From Zygaena filipendulae (lineage: Eukaryota > Arthropoda > Insecta > Lepidoptera > Zygaenidae), in contig CAJRBF020000018.1 of assembly GCA_907165275.2 (NCBI GenBank), positions 1-64,000 on the forward strand: 64,000 nucleotides of DNA, in the 5' to 3' direction. A program made the position numbers and the translations under genes. Below, in pieces: positions 31,358-43,044 of the stretch. Position 1 is the first letter of the stretch, and the number at the start of each line of letters is the position of its first letter. The notes below the pieces were generated by a model that saw only the letters and a list, made by a program, of their open reading frames with translations, did no database searches and was not told where the DNA came from.

Positions 31358-31813
31358 TGTCGGAGGAAGTAATCGAAAACGAGTTGATTGCTGATTCCAT
31401 AACGCGCATATCGATTGTTTAGTAAAAATACTTTGATATAACTAAGTTTAAAATCATTAAGTAAGATATTAATAAGTTTCTTTTAAGCCACACTAATTGT
31501 ATTAGGTATTACGTCCAATCAGAGCAGAGGACTAGCCTAGAGCGGGGTCGGGTCGCCATCGTAACTGTGGCCAAGGGAGTATAAGACTGTTTGTATGCGA
31601 CCGAGGAGGGGTATTGCAAGTTTTGCGTTTGGCTGGGTTAGATCGGTGCCACGAACCCGCTGCTCGAATATAATTGTCGATTACCTTATTTATGAACTAT
31701 TGTAATAGTATAGTGATCAGTGAATACTTTGTGCTCGCATTTAACTGTAATAGCTTGATTAAACATCAGTGACCAGTAAATAACTTGTTTTGTGCTCGCA
31801 TTCTACCCTAATG
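31358..31813 (+). repeat. Mag-like gypsy 5' LTR (left copy)
   Basis: Starts TGTCGGAGGAAGTAATCG, directly beside the mariner TA. It is similar to 53118-53624 apart from about three substitutions and a 51-bp indel near 31690. It contains GGGAGTATAAGACTG, a plausible TATA-type promoter. The 3' boundary is inferred from where the two LTRs stop matching (CCCTAATG). No classical TGG primer-binding site follows, so the boundary is uncertain. Confidence 0.75.
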
Positions 31814-32550
31814 ACGCCCATAAGACCACTGACTATTAGTGATGAAATCGAAGAGGATGGTCTATCTCCGACATCAGAAGTGGCACAAAACGATGTGCAG
31901 GCACAAAACGTAAATGGATCAATTGAGAGTAACGATGGTTGGCATGCGATATTTGAAGCGCAACAAAATAGCATGCAATTACTTGTGGAGACACTACGCA
32001 ACCCGTCGGCTGCTGAAGAGAGAAATATTACGTTGCCCCAATTCGAACCGGAACACGCAGATACTGATGCCCGAGCCTGGCTAGCAACCGCAAATATTTG
32101 CTTGTCGGATCGTGATATACAGGGAAGTAAACTTATTCTTATACTTAGTAAGGCCATGAGAGGTTCAGCCGCAACATGGTTTTCCCGGATAGCTTTTCCT
32201 AGTATGGAGTGGGGAGTATTTAAAGACATTTTTCTCTCTCGTTTCGATACTTTGGAAACATGCGCAGCTACAGTTTTGAAAATGCTTACTAGTAAACCCC
32301 GAGACGGCGAATGTCTCGCTACATATGCGAGTCGTTTATTTACTTCACTAATGGCACGGTGGGATAATTTAAGCAAAGAAAAAATAGTAGTATCTGTAAT
32401 ATTCGCTCATCTAGGGCAAATTGAACCACGGCTGCAACACAATATTTTTTCCGAGGAAGTAACGAGCCGTATTAAAATGCAACGTGAACTTATGGCGTTT
32501 TCTTACCGCAAGCGGAGTTTCCAAGAGAATACAAAAATTGGTGCATATAC
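31811..32550 (+). pseudogene. gypsy gag N-terminal part (left copy), truncated
   Basis: The frame from ATG at 31811 codes for about 246 residues of a retrotransposon gag capsid-like domain (ARAWLATANICLSDRDIQGS, GSAATWFSRIAFPSMEWGVF, RLFTSLMARWDNLSKEKIVV). The BEL/Pao LTR begins at 32551 inside the gag frame, preceded by the TATAC target site, and the frame then runs through LTR sequence to 32761. In the right copy the gag remainder, with zinc knuckles, is found beyond the BEL/Pao element at 46329. Confidence 0.85.
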
Positions 32551-33012
32551 TGGTGGCGCCACCTTTAGGTTATTTCGTATTTGGAAAAAATTATTTACTT
32601 CTCGCGGGCCGCATACGCTGTGCACTGAAACGCCTCGTTTCTGTGGTCTCGAGAAATGGCAAAAAAAAAAAACACCGCGCCTGTGCTGCCACGGTGCGGT
32701 GATTGGCCGAGACTTTCGCCATTCGAGCTTGATCGTTGAAAGCAAAAAATTACTGTCGTAAAAAATTTCAAGAAGAAGCGTCTGATTCTAATATCTACAT
32801 CAAAATATTCGTGTCGTGATTGTGCTGAGTGTCTTCAATAAGGATACCAATCTACGTCGCTGATCCCGCCCGCGAGCTCGTCTGAGGTGCTGCTGCAGTC
32901 GGCCACAAGGCGAGTGCACAGCCGCCATCTTCAACGGTTCGCGAGATACCAAATTTATAATAAAATACAGTCCACTTTAAACCCACCATCTCTTTCGAAT
33001 GTTGCAATAACA
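32551..33012 (+). repeat. BEL/Pao 5' LTR (left copy)
   Basis: 462 bp, TGGTGGCGCCACC...GTTGCAATAACA, followed at 33019-33038 by the primer-binding site. After 33231 the element is cut off by the duplication junction, so this LTR has no body of its own. Confidence 0.9.
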
Positions 33013-33233
33013 TTTTTGTGGTCCTTCGAGCCGGATTCAATTTATTTCGTTAACCCCGCTCGCCCTTGTTAAGAAATACCTATCTTAATAAGTGTAATAT
33101 TATATATATTTTTTCGTATATATCGCCTTACTGTCGCAATATTTCGCTATTTATCTATCTATATTTATGTGCTATTTATATCTTGTAAAAAGTAGCATAA
33201 TAATATTTTATAACCTACAACATTTTCTTGCTT

Positions 33234-36208
33234 GCTTGGTCGCCCTGTGCCCGGTTGCCCCCCCTTGACCTCTATTTGTTCGAGCACCCCCCACCTGACT
33301 CTTTTAGTTTCGGAGATAATCGAGTTTGAATTTTGTTCGGCGGCCATGATTTTTTCCGCCATTTTGAAAAAAAAGTTTCACTACTGAAATTTGCCCAAGG
33401 TGTGGATCAAACTTTGTAAGTAACAGTTTTACTTTTGATGGATAGTTTCAGCGGGCAGTCAACTCACTACCTGATGAGGAGCAGGAATCGAAGATGTCAA
33501 GGTCTTTCCACATCTTAAATACATTATATCGACCTAGAGATGCTCCTTCTGGGAGAACAATTATGCTTAACTTTTTTTCGCCAGCCATTTCGAATCCATC
33601 CGCCATCTTGGAATTATTTATATCCCGATAGAAGAAGATAGTGCACCACCAACTGTACAAATTTTTTTTCAATACCCACGGCTGATAGTTTCCGAGCCAG
33701 GGCCGAAACAATTTCCCCATACAAACAACTAATGTTCGGCGGCCATCTTGAAAAATGACGCAATCGAAAAACTGATTCGATATTCGGCATCAGCGACCCC
33801 AAAAACCCCCGGACGCCGAACCTCACCCGGATCGGATCAACTTTTTTTTCGGCCGCCATTTTGAATCCGCCATTTTGGATTTTTACCATGCCAGGCGGTT
33901 GCCCCCCATCGACCTCTATGACATTTGTTTGAGCACCCCCTACCTGACTCTTTTAGTTTCGGAGATAATCGAGTTTGAATTTTGTTCGGCGGCCATGTTT
34001 TTTTCCGCCATTTTGAAAAAAAAGTTACACTATTGAAATTTGCCCAAGGTGTGGATGAAATTTAGTTAGAAACGTTTTCACTTTCGATGGATAGTTTCGG
34101 CGGGCAGTCGACTCGCTACCTGATGAGAAGCAGGAATCGAAGATGTCGAGGTTTTCCCATAATCACCGAAACGTCCCCTCTACATGTTCCATACATTGTA
34201 TCAACCTAGAGATGCTCCTTCTGGGAGAACAATTATGTCAATGAGTGAGTGGCAATCCAGCTTTATATATTATAATAAAATAATAATAACTAGATTCGCC
34301 CTGTGCGCGAGCTGCGAGCAGCTCGCGTTTCCGAGCCAGGGCCGAAACAATTTCCCCATACAAACAACTAATGTTCGGCGGCCATCTTGAAAAATGACGC
34401 AATCGAAAAACTGATTCGATATTCGGCATCAGCGACCCCAAAAACCCCTGGATGCCGAACCTCACCCGGATCGGATCAACTTTTTTTTCGGCCGCCATTT
34501 TGAATCCGCCATTTTGGATTTTTTCTACGCCAGGCGGTTGCCCCCTATTGACCTCTATTTGTTCGAGCACCCCCCACCTGACTCTTTTAGTTTCGGAGAT
34601 AATCGAGTTTGAATTTTGTTCGGCGGCCATGATTTTTTCCGCCATTTTGAAAAAAAAAGTTTCACTATTGAAATTTGCCCAAGGTGTGGATCAAACTTTG
34701 TAAGTAACAGTTTTACTTTTGATGGATAGTTTCGGCGGGCAGTCAACTCACTACCTGATGAGGAGCAGGAATCGAAGATGTCAAGGTTTTCCCACAATCA
34801 CAGAAACCTCCTTTCCACATCTTAAATACATTATATCGACCTAGAGATGCTCCTTCTGGGAGAACAATTATGCTTAACCTTTTTTCGCCAGCCATTTCGA
34901 ATCCGTCCGCCATCTTGGAATTATTTATATCCCGATAGAAGAAGATAGTGCACCACCAACTGTACAAATTTTTTTTCAATACCCACGGCCGATAGTTTCC
35001 GAGCCAGGGCCGAAACAATTTCCCCATACAAACAACTAATGTTCGGCGGCCATCTTGAAAAATGACGCAATCGAAAAACTGATTCGATATTCGGCATCAG
35101 CGACCCCAAAAACCCCCGGACGCCGAACCTCACCCGGATCGGTTCAACTTTTTTTTCGGCCGCCATTTTGAATCCGCCATTTTGGATTTTTACCACGCCA
35201 GGCGGTTGCCCCCCATCGACCTCTATGACATTTGTTTGAGCACCCCCCATCAGACTCCTATAGTTTCGGAGATAATCGAGTTTGAATTTTGTTCGGCGGC
35301 CATGTTTTTTTCCGCCATTTTGAAAAAAAAGTTACACTATTGAAATTTGCCCAAGGTGTGGATGAAATTTAGTTAGAAACGTTTTCACTTTCTATGGAAA
35401 GTTTCGGCGGGCAGTCGACTCACTACCTGATGAGAAGCAGGAATCGAAGATGTCGAGGTTTTCCCATAATCACCGGAACGTCCCCTCTACATGTTCCATA
35501 CATTGTATCAACCTAGAGATGCTCCTTCTGGGAGAACAATTATGTCAATGAGTGAGTGGCAATCCAGCTTTATATATTATAATAAAATAATAATAACTAG
35601 ATTCGCCCTGTGCGCGAGCTGCGAGCAGCTCGCGTTTCCGAGCCAGGGCCGAAACAATTTCCCCATACAAACAACTAATGTTCGGCGGCCATCTTGAAAA
35701 ATGACGCAATCGAAAAACTGATTCGATATTCGGCATCAGCGACCCCAAAAACCCCCGGATGCCGAACCTCACCCGGATCGGATCAACTTTTTTTTCGGCC
35801 ACCATTTTGAATCCGCCATTTTGGATTTTTACCACGCCAGGCGGTTGTCTCCCATTGACCTCTATGACATTTGTTTGAGCACCCCCCATCAGACTCTTTT
35901 AGTTTCGGAGATAATCGAGTTTGAATTTTGTTCGGTGGCCATGTTTTTTTCCGCCATTTTGAAAAAAAAGTTACACTATTGAAATTTGCCCACGGTGTGG
36001 ATGAAATTTAGTTAGAAACGTTTTCACTTTCGGCGGGCAGTCGACTCGCTACCTGATGAGAAGCAGGAATCGAAGATGTCGAGGTTTTCCCATAATCACC
36101 GAAACGTCCCCTCTACATGTTCCATACATTATATCAACCTAGAGATGCTCCTTCTGGGAGAACAATTATGTCAATGAGTGAGTGGTAATCCAGCTTTATA
36201 TATTATAA
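33234..36208 (-). repeat. Helitron-like units within the right duplication copy
   Basis: A partial unit (33234-34289), a complete 1307-bp unit (34290-35596, absent from the left copy) and a short unit (35597 to about 36208). All have the CTAGATTCGCCCTGTGCGC start and the terminal hairpin on the minus strand. Confidence 0.7.
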
Positions 36209-36421
36209 TAAAATAATTATAATAAAATAATATTAGAAATGCGAAGTTTGAATTTTTGGAATTTTGGATGTTTGTAACTCAATCACGCAAAAACGGCTGA
36301 ACGGATTTGTATGAAATTTGGCATGAACGTTGTCAGGGGTACAGGGAAGGACTACTTTTTATACCGGGATTCCTGCGGGAATTCCGAAATTACCGCGGGT
36401 GAAACCGCGGGGCACAGCTAG
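36208..36421 (+). mobile_element. Helitron-like 3' segment, plus strand (right copy)
   Basis: Same as 29293-29506, shifted by 6915 bases. CTAG lies at 36418-36421. Confidence 0.65.
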
Positions 36422-36451
36422 CCTATAATATAATATATATGTACTTATATA

Positions 36452-38270
36452 CAGGCTGTTGTTTTGGTCAACAACGCCCGTCACAGAGGTGGTTGTACTA
36501 ACGATACTGATGTCAAAAAAAATATAAAATAAAATAATTATTTTTTCAAGGAAAATCCAAAAAAAATATTTATTTTGTTTATACAAGCGGGCGAGCCTAC
36601 GATTTACCTACGCTACCGGTCGTTGACCGCTGCGCGCGGCGCGCATCATACGGCATGCAATAGTACCTACGTACATAGTACCTACATACACCCCGCCTCG
36701 GTGGGAACGCGGGCGAATGCGGCGGGGCGGCCGGGCGGCGGGGGCCGGGGGGCGCGGCGATATGCCACCCCCGCCCGCCGGCGCTAGCGCCAGCGGCCAG
36801 CGCCAGGCGCCAGCTAGTCTGCCTTTCACAGCCGCGGCTATTGCGCGTGCGTTGTTTCTATGCTAAAATGGCTCGGTCATTCGCAGGATTAACCAATAGT
36901 GAAATTTACGATTTATTGAGTATTTACTTTCGTAATAGCGAAGATGAAGCGAATAGTGTGGCCGAGTGGAGTGCGACGTTTTCAACTCGTCCAAGTGAAA
37001 CTCGTTACACCATAAGGACTGTTGTTTTTAGTCTCAGGGAATGGGTAACATTCGCTACACCTCGTCACACAACAGGTAGAGGTCAATCTGGGCTCCCTGT
37101 TAATGTTCAAGATGCAGTCCTTGAATACTTCCGTGCGCAGCCACGCGCGAGTACCTATCTGTGATGCTGGGCGAAGCTTTGGCTTAGCATCGACCACACA
37201 ACCGTCTGGAGATTAATTCATAATGAACGGATGCATCCGTTTCATTTTAGACTACGTGTGTCGTGTTACGTTTTGTGAATGGCTCGTGAATAACGTAGAC
37301 AGTTGATAACATTTTATGGACAGACGAAGCAAGACGGTGCCCCCCCGCATTATGCCCGCGCTGTACATGAGTATTTAACGGAGTTCGGTGATCGTTGGAT
37401 AGGAAGAGGTGGACCCATACCGTGGCCACCACGTTCACCCGATCTAACTCCATTGGACTTTTATTTGTGGGGTGACGTAAAGTGGTACGCATGACGAATA
37501 CGCCGACACATTAAAACAAGCGATACTGAACGCTTTTGAAGTGATTACGAACAATGAAACTGTTTTATCGCGATTAAAAGACAATTTGCGATGTCGTGCT
37601 TCTGTGTGCATCGCGCAACGCGGTAGACACTTTGAACAGATTCTTAGGTTAACCGTTAACGTAAAATCAGTGTAAATAAAAAAAACTTTTAGAAGACTTC
37701 GTGTTATGTGTAATCAATAATTTGTAAATCACGTTTAATGATTGTAAATAAGTTGATTCACCTTTTTAAATACGCCAAAGGTACTTAATAACAGCGCCAT
37801 AGAACTTTAATGGATATTATTAATGGATAAAAATGTCATTTCTAATTTAATAATTTCTAAATTATTCAGTTCCTTTGCCGGTCCTAAGCCGGGTAAAGTA
37901 TGGAGGGAAAGGGAGTCTAAAATGTTTTGTTTACTTACCGTGATCTAAATAGGTAAAACGTTTGTGCAAAAGTAGGTACCTACCTATTATTAGGTTCGCA
38001 CCCAATAGTAGGTAGGTACCGACGACGACGCGACGCGCGACGTAGCTACACGTAGCGCGTAGAATCTACGATGTCGTAGCTCTAGTCTACGCGCTAAGGC
38101 TTTACCAATTACCATTTAATGTAAACATTTTTAGATATCTTGTGCAGAGATTTTCTTTTAAATAATGTTCCGAATTATAAAAAATATTTTTTTTTTATAT
38201 TTTTTTTAGAACCCATATTACTTATATTACTACCTCCGTTACGCGCGTTGCTGACCAAAACAACAGCCTG
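36452..38270 (+). mobile_element. Tc1/mariner element, decayed (right copy)
   Basis: Duplicate of 29537-31355. The transposase pseudogene occupies 36868-37675, with the same deletions and stops as the left copy, so the damage predates the duplication. TA lies at 36450-36451 and 38271-38272. Confidence 0.88.
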
Positions 38271-38272
38271 TA

Positions 38273-38728
38273 TGTCGGAGGAAGTAATCGAAAACGAGTT
38301 GATTGCTGATTCCATAACGCGCATATCGATTGTTTAGTAAAAATACTTTGATATAACTAAGTTTAAAATCATTAAGTAAGATATTAATAAGTTTCTTTTA
38401 AGCCACACTAATTGTATTAGGTATTACGTCCAATCAGAGCAGAGGACTAGCCTAGAGCGGGGTCGGGTCGCCATCGTAACTGTGGCCAAGGGAGTATAAG
38501 ACTGTTTGTATGCGACCGAGGAGGGGTATTGCAAGTTTTGCGTTTGGCTGGGTTAGATCGGTGCCACGAACCCGCTGCTCGAATATAATTGTCGATTACC
38601 TTATTTATGAACTATTGTAATAGTATAGTGATCAGTGAATACTTTGTGCTCGCATTTAACTGTAATAGCTTGATTAAACATCAGTGACCAGTAAATAACT
38701 TGTTTTGTGCTCGCATTCTACCCTAATG
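38273..38728 (+). repeat. Mag-like gypsy 5' LTR (right copy)
   Basis: Identical to 31358-31813 as far as read. It abuts the TA of the mariner element on its left. Confidence 0.75.
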
Positions 38729-39465
38729 ACGCCCATAAGACCACTGACTATTAGTGATGAAATCGAAGAGGATGGTCTATCTCCGACATCAGAAGTGGCA
38801 CAAAACGATGTGCAGGCACAAAACGTAAATGGATCAATTGAGAGTAACGATGGTTGGCATGCGATATTTGAAGCGCAACAAAATAGCATGCAATTACTTG
38901 TGGAGACACTACGCAACCCGTCGGCTGCTGAAGAGAGAAATATTACGTTGCCCCAATTCGAACCGGAACACGCAGATACTGATGCCCGAGCCTGGCTAGC
39001 AACCGCAAATATTTGCTTGTCGGATCGTGATATACAGGGAAGTAAACTTATTCTTATACTTAGTAAGGCCATGAGAGGTTCAGCCGCAACATGGTTTTCC
39101 CGGATAGCTTTTCCTAGTATGGAGTGGGGAGTATTTAAAGACATTTTTCTCTCTCGTTTCGATACTTTGGAAACATGCGCAGCTACAGTTTTGAAAATGC
39201 TTACTAGTAAACCCCGAGACGGCGAATGTCTCGCTACATATGCGAGTCGTTTATTTACTTCACTAATGGCACGGTGGGATAATTTAAGCAAAGAAAAAAT
39301 AGTAGTATCTGTAATATTCGCTCATCTAGGGCAAATTGAACCACGGCTGCAACACAATATTTTTTCCGAGGAAGTAACGAGCCGTATTAAAATGCAACGT
39401 GAACTTATGGCGTTTTCTTACCGCAAGCGGAGTTTCCAAGAGAATACAAAAATTGGTGCATATAC
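38726..39465 (+). pseudogene. gypsy gag N-terminal part (right copy), split by BEL/Pao
   Basis: Same capsid-like sequence as at 31811. The frame is interrupted at TATAC (39461-39465), the duplicated target of the BEL/Pao element. The matching TATAC at 46324-46328 restarts the gag sequence. Confidence 0.85.
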
Positions 39466-39927
39466 TGGTGGCGCCACCTTTAGGTTATTTCGTATTTGGA
39501 AAAAATTATTTACTTCTCGCGGGCCGCATACGCTGTGCACTGAAACGCCTCGTTTCTGTGGTCTCGAGAAATGGCAAAAAAAAAAAACACCGCGCCTGTG
39601 CTGCCACGGTGCGGTGATTGGCCGAGACTTTCGCCATTCGAGCTTGATCGTTGAAAGCAAAAAATTACTGTCGTAAAAAATTTCAAGAAGAAGCGTCTGA
39701 TTCTAATATCTACATCAAAATATTCGTGTCGTGATTGTGCTGAGTGTCTTCAATAAGGATACCAATCTACGTCGCTGATCCCGCCCGCGAGCTCGTCTGA
39801 GGTGCTGCTGCAGTCGGCCACAAGGCGAGTGCACAGCCGCCATCTTCAACGGTTCGCGAGATACCAAATTTATAATAAAATACAGTCCACTTTAAACCCA
39901 CCATCTCTTTCGAATGTTGCAATAACA
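39466..39927 (+). repeat. BEL/Pao 5' LTR (right copy)
   Basis: 462 bp with TG...CA ends, identical to 32551-33012. It differs from the 3' LTR at three positions and one homopolymer length. Confidence 0.92.
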
Positions 39928-39933
39928 TTTTTG

Positions 39934-39953
39934 TGGTCCTTCGAGCCGGATTC
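39934..39953 (+). other. BEL/Pao primer-binding site, tRNA-Tyr type
   Basis: TGGTCCTTCGAGCCGGATTC lies six bases after the LTR. It is complementary over its length to the 3' end of insect tRNA-Tyr (acceptor TCGAAGGA plus CCA), from memory of that tRNA. The same site is at 33019-33038. Confidence 0.75.
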
Positions 39954-40216
39954 AATTTATTTCGTTAACCCCGCTCGCCCTTGTTAAGAAATACCTATCT
40001 TAATAAGTGTAATATTATATATATTTTTTCGTATATATCGCCTTACTGTCGCAATATTTCGCTATTTATCTATCTATATTTATGTGCTATTTATATCTTG
40101 TAAAAAGTAGCATAATAATATTTTATAACCTACAACATTTTCTTGCCGTTATCAGTTAGGTATTCGGTTCGAGTCGAGTAAAATATCCTTCCTACCTACA
40201 TATTTAATTATAAACG

Positions 40217-41369
40217 ATGGCTACTAAAAGTAGTGTCGCTAAATGCAGGGATGCTAGCGAAAGCAAAGATTCCGTTCTCATGATGCTAGAAGCGAAGCGT
40301 AATATTTTATTCGAGCGTCTACAAAATATTTTTGACTTGTCGAAACAAGTTCACACTGACGAGGCGGCAAGGGAAGGTTTTCGTAGTGCGGTCTTAACCG
40401 TAGATACGTTGCGCTCAGAGTTCCAACAGGTTGTCGATGATTACAACACCCGCTTGTTATCCGCGGATCCCGACGCGCAGCCTAGTTTTAAATGTTTAAT
40501 TTCATTCGACGAACTGTACGGCCAAATTAAGTACGTCAGTTCTCAGTTCGTAAACCAAGTGTCCGATTTGCCGCGTAAGAGTAGACCGTCACTACCGCCC
40601 ATAGAATTAATGTCATTTAATGGTGACATTCGTTCGTGACCATTATTTTATGCCAGTTTTCGGTCAACTATTCATGAGAATCCATCGCTCACGGAAACTT
40701 TATTACTTGTTAGGTAAAATTACTGACAAGGCGCTAGCTTCTTGTACGGGCGTCACTCCGTGCGCCGAGAATTACAATATTTTATTTAAAACTTTAGTTG
40801 ATAAATATGAAGACAAGCGCGCCTTGGCTTGTACTTACTTAGATCAAATTATCGATTTCAAAGGTGTGACGAATGCATCTGCTAGTAATTTCGACTTGTT
40901 CTTGGATAAGTATGTCACCGCCGTAAATGCACTTCGCAATTTGAAATTAGAAGATTTAACTGATTTATTTATATTACATATTGCAGTGAGAAAATTAGAT
41001 TCTGACACGGTACGTACGTTTGAAATGAGTATCGATAGTAATAAAATTCCCAAATTTAATAGTTTAGTCGATTTTATAAAAATCAGTCTAAAATCTTACA
41101 TCGCGCGCCTACGGCTACTACGTCACACGCTGTTAGTTCTAGGAAGCAGAGCGATAAGTCACATTCACGCGCAACTTCCAAGAGCAATCCGCCGAATTAT
41201 CACGCATTCGTTAGTACGGATAATAATATTGGTAAAGTTCAAAGATGTCTTTGTAATAACGCTTCGTTTTCGCATACACATTTATTTAAATGTCCTCAAT
41301 TTAATGCAATGTCGCCTGCCGATCGATTTAGAAGCGTTAAGGAATACAATGCGTGTATTAATTGTTTGA
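40217..41369 (+). pseudogene. BEL/Pao gag, frame-shifted
   Basis: The N-terminal 135 residues from ATG at 40217 (MATKSSVAKCRDASESKDSV, a helical region, then PSLPPIELMSFNGD) match the gag entry point of BEL/Pao proteins (DUF1759-type region). Around 40630 the frame shifts by one and continues as GKITDKALASCTGVTPCAEN and LVDKYEDKRALACTYLDQII to about 41100, where it returns to the first frame. The two shifts roughly compensate each other. The protein would form the particle shell. Confidence 0.82.
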
Positions 41370-42448
41370 GTATTAAGCATAGAATGGCGGTATGTACCTC
41401 CTCTACGCATTGCAGAATGTGTCGACAAAAACATCACACACTTTTGCATTTTGATAAAAATAGTTTTGCTTTTCCGGACTCGAACCGAGGCCCCGATACC
41501 CGGCCGACGCAATTCAACGCCGAGCCGACGACGAGTGCCCTGGCGCCCGCGCCACCTGAGGCGCGCGTCCCCCCCGCGTCCGCCGAGCCTACGATCCCCG
41601 CTACCGCTGTCGCTACTTCGTGTCGCGCCGACGTATCATTGTGTACAACGTCCATTGACGCGTCGTCACACTCGTCGCGCAATGCGTCGCTGGCCTTGCC
41701 TATTGCGCGCCAGCGATGTATTGCGTCGACGACGGTTCTACTAGCGACCGCGCAAGTGATAATGTACGATGCTCACGGTAGCGGTCATGTCGTGCGTTGT
41801 TTACTCGACTCTGCGTCTCAGAGTAATTTTATAACAAATAGGTGTTGCGAATTGTTAGGTTTAAAGCAAACTTCAACGCCACACACGTTAGTTAAGGGTA
41901 TAGGAGGTGCGGAAAAAACCATCAAGGGTTCCGTCACCTTACAGTTCAGTTCGCGATTCAATACTAATTTTAAATATAATATTTCGTCGTTGATTGTCGA
42001 TCGCATCACAGACAGTCTGCCTACAGCTACTGTAGATACGGCTGCCTTGTCGCATTTGAATGGTTTGCCGCTCGCGGATAGCTCGTTCGCCGCGCCGAGC
42101 GCCGTGGATGTTTTGATCGGCGCCTCGCTGTTTCCCCACCTGCTGCTGCCAGGGGTGGTGGCCGGCGACGCGAGCGCTCCGCCCGCTATACAAACCGTCC
42201 TAGGTTATATCGTCATGGGCGACGTCCCCACCGTCGCTCACCGCGCCTCTACGGTCACTTCTTGTTGTGCTACGGTGGCAAAACCTGTGGACGAGTTAAT
42301 TAAAAAATTTTGGGAACTCGAAGAATTATCCCTACCGCCCGCTAGATGTCAGGATGACATCGAGTGTGAAGAGTTTTATCGCGCCACCACTGTACGAGAT
42401 CCCGTCAGTGGTAGATACAAAGTCGCGTTGCCGTTCCGCTACGATGTA
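41309..42448 (+). pseudogene. BEL/Pao zinc-knuckle region and A17 peptidase, interrupted by mariner
   Basis: The first part holds a Cys/His-rich knuckle region (CINCLSIKHRMAVC, CRMCRQKHHTLLH). After a Pro/Ala-rich linker comes the aspartic peptidase with CLLDSASQSNFI as active-site motif and DVLIGASLFPHLL further on, typical of the Pao A17 peptidase. The polyprotein continues towards RT (DELIKKFWELEELSLP) until the mariner insertion at 42449; the frame then runs 20 residues into the insert and stops at 42508. Beyond the insert it resumes at 43045. Confidence 0.88.
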
Positions 42449-43042
42449 AAGGGTCTTTCAATAGGGACGGGTCGATGTTGGCAGCCTGTGGCGGCCATGT
42501 TGTTTTAACGTCGTCTTTCTAACCTATATTTTTTTATTCAGTTAGTAATGCCAAATCACCATGGCAAGTTACACGGTTGAGCAACACGTCCAAATGTTAA
42601 AAATGTATTACCAAAATGAGTGTTCGTTAGTGCAAACGTTACGTGCATTGCGCCCATTTTACGGCAGACGAGGTGGTCCTTCAAAGTCGACTCTCCAACG
42701 TTTGGTGGCCAAATTCGACTTATCACCTTTAGACTTTTTTTTGTGGGGTTTTCTTAAGTCGCAGGTCTATACCAATAAGCCACAATCGACCGATGCCCTT
42801 AAAGTCAACATAGCTCAGGCTATCGCTGAAATTCAACCCGAACTATGCGGCAGAGTTGTTGAACATTGGACAACTCGAATTCGTGCCACCGTGAGAAGCC
42901 GCGGCGGACATTTAAACGATGTGATTTTCCACACATAATGGCATATATAGCTCTTTCAAATAAAAAAAAAAATCGTTAAAATCTCACACACGGCCTTTTT
43001 TATTTCATGTCAAAATCGACCCGTCCTTATTGAAAGACCCTT
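42449..43042 (+). mobile_element. Internally deleted mariner-type transposon
   Basis: 594 bp with inverted ends AAGGGTCTTTCAATA(G/A)GG extending about 31 bp with two mismatches, and TA duplicated at 42447-42448 and 43043-43044. It sits in the BEL/Pao polyprotein and would restore the frame if excised precisely to one TA. It differs in terminal sequence from the mariner at 29537. Its small size and intact ends make it a MITE-like derivative that other transposases could mobilise. Confidence 0.92.
42561..42938 (+). CDS. Transposase-derived fusion ORF lacking the catalytic core
   Basis: 125 residues. Residues 1-50 are the N-terminal DNA-binding helix-turn-helix of an insect mariner-like transposase (MASYTVEQHVQMLKMYYQNE, ending GGPSKSTLQRLVAKF). 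They join in frame to the C-terminal part starting SPLDFFLWGFLKSQVY, which contains the last acidic residue region. The first two catalytic Asp motifs are gone. The internal deletion kept one continuous frame from ATG to TAA. If expressed it could bind the inverted repeats but not cut; a repressor role is speculative. It may equally be just a chance in-frame deletion. Confidence 0.75.
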   Translation: MASYTVEQHVQMLKMYYQNECSLVQTLRALRPFYGRRGGPSKSTLQRLVAKFDLSPLDFFLWGFLKSQVYTNKPQSTDALKVNIAQAIAEIQPELCGRVVEHWTTRIRATVRSRGGHLNDVIFHT

Positions 43043-43044
43043 TA

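Larger units (their letters stand above)
27628..33231. repeat. Left copy of a 5.6-kb tandem duplication
   Basis: Aligns with 33234-40146. The offset is 5606 up to about 28683 and 6915 from 28684 onward, because the right copy has an extra Helitron-like unit of about 1.3 kb. From about 28700 to 33231 I saw no differences. In the Helitron-like part there are a few (27773-27776 AATA versus ACTA; the hairpin at 28690-28700). The left copy ends abruptly inside the BEL/Pao leader. Confidence 0.93.
33234..40146. repeat. Right copy of the tandem duplication
   Basis: Starts within a Helitron-like unit (GCTTGGTCGCCCTGTGCCC, aligning to 27628) after two filler bases TT at 33232-33233. It ends where the left copy is cut, 40146. 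Continuing rightwards into an intact BEL/Pao body makes this copy the likely ancestral arrangement. Confidence 0.9.

Noticed and set aside
31759..32376. Minus-strand frame of 205 codons opposite gypsy gag
   Set aside because: Antisense shadow of gag. The plus-strand frame has clear gag content and context.
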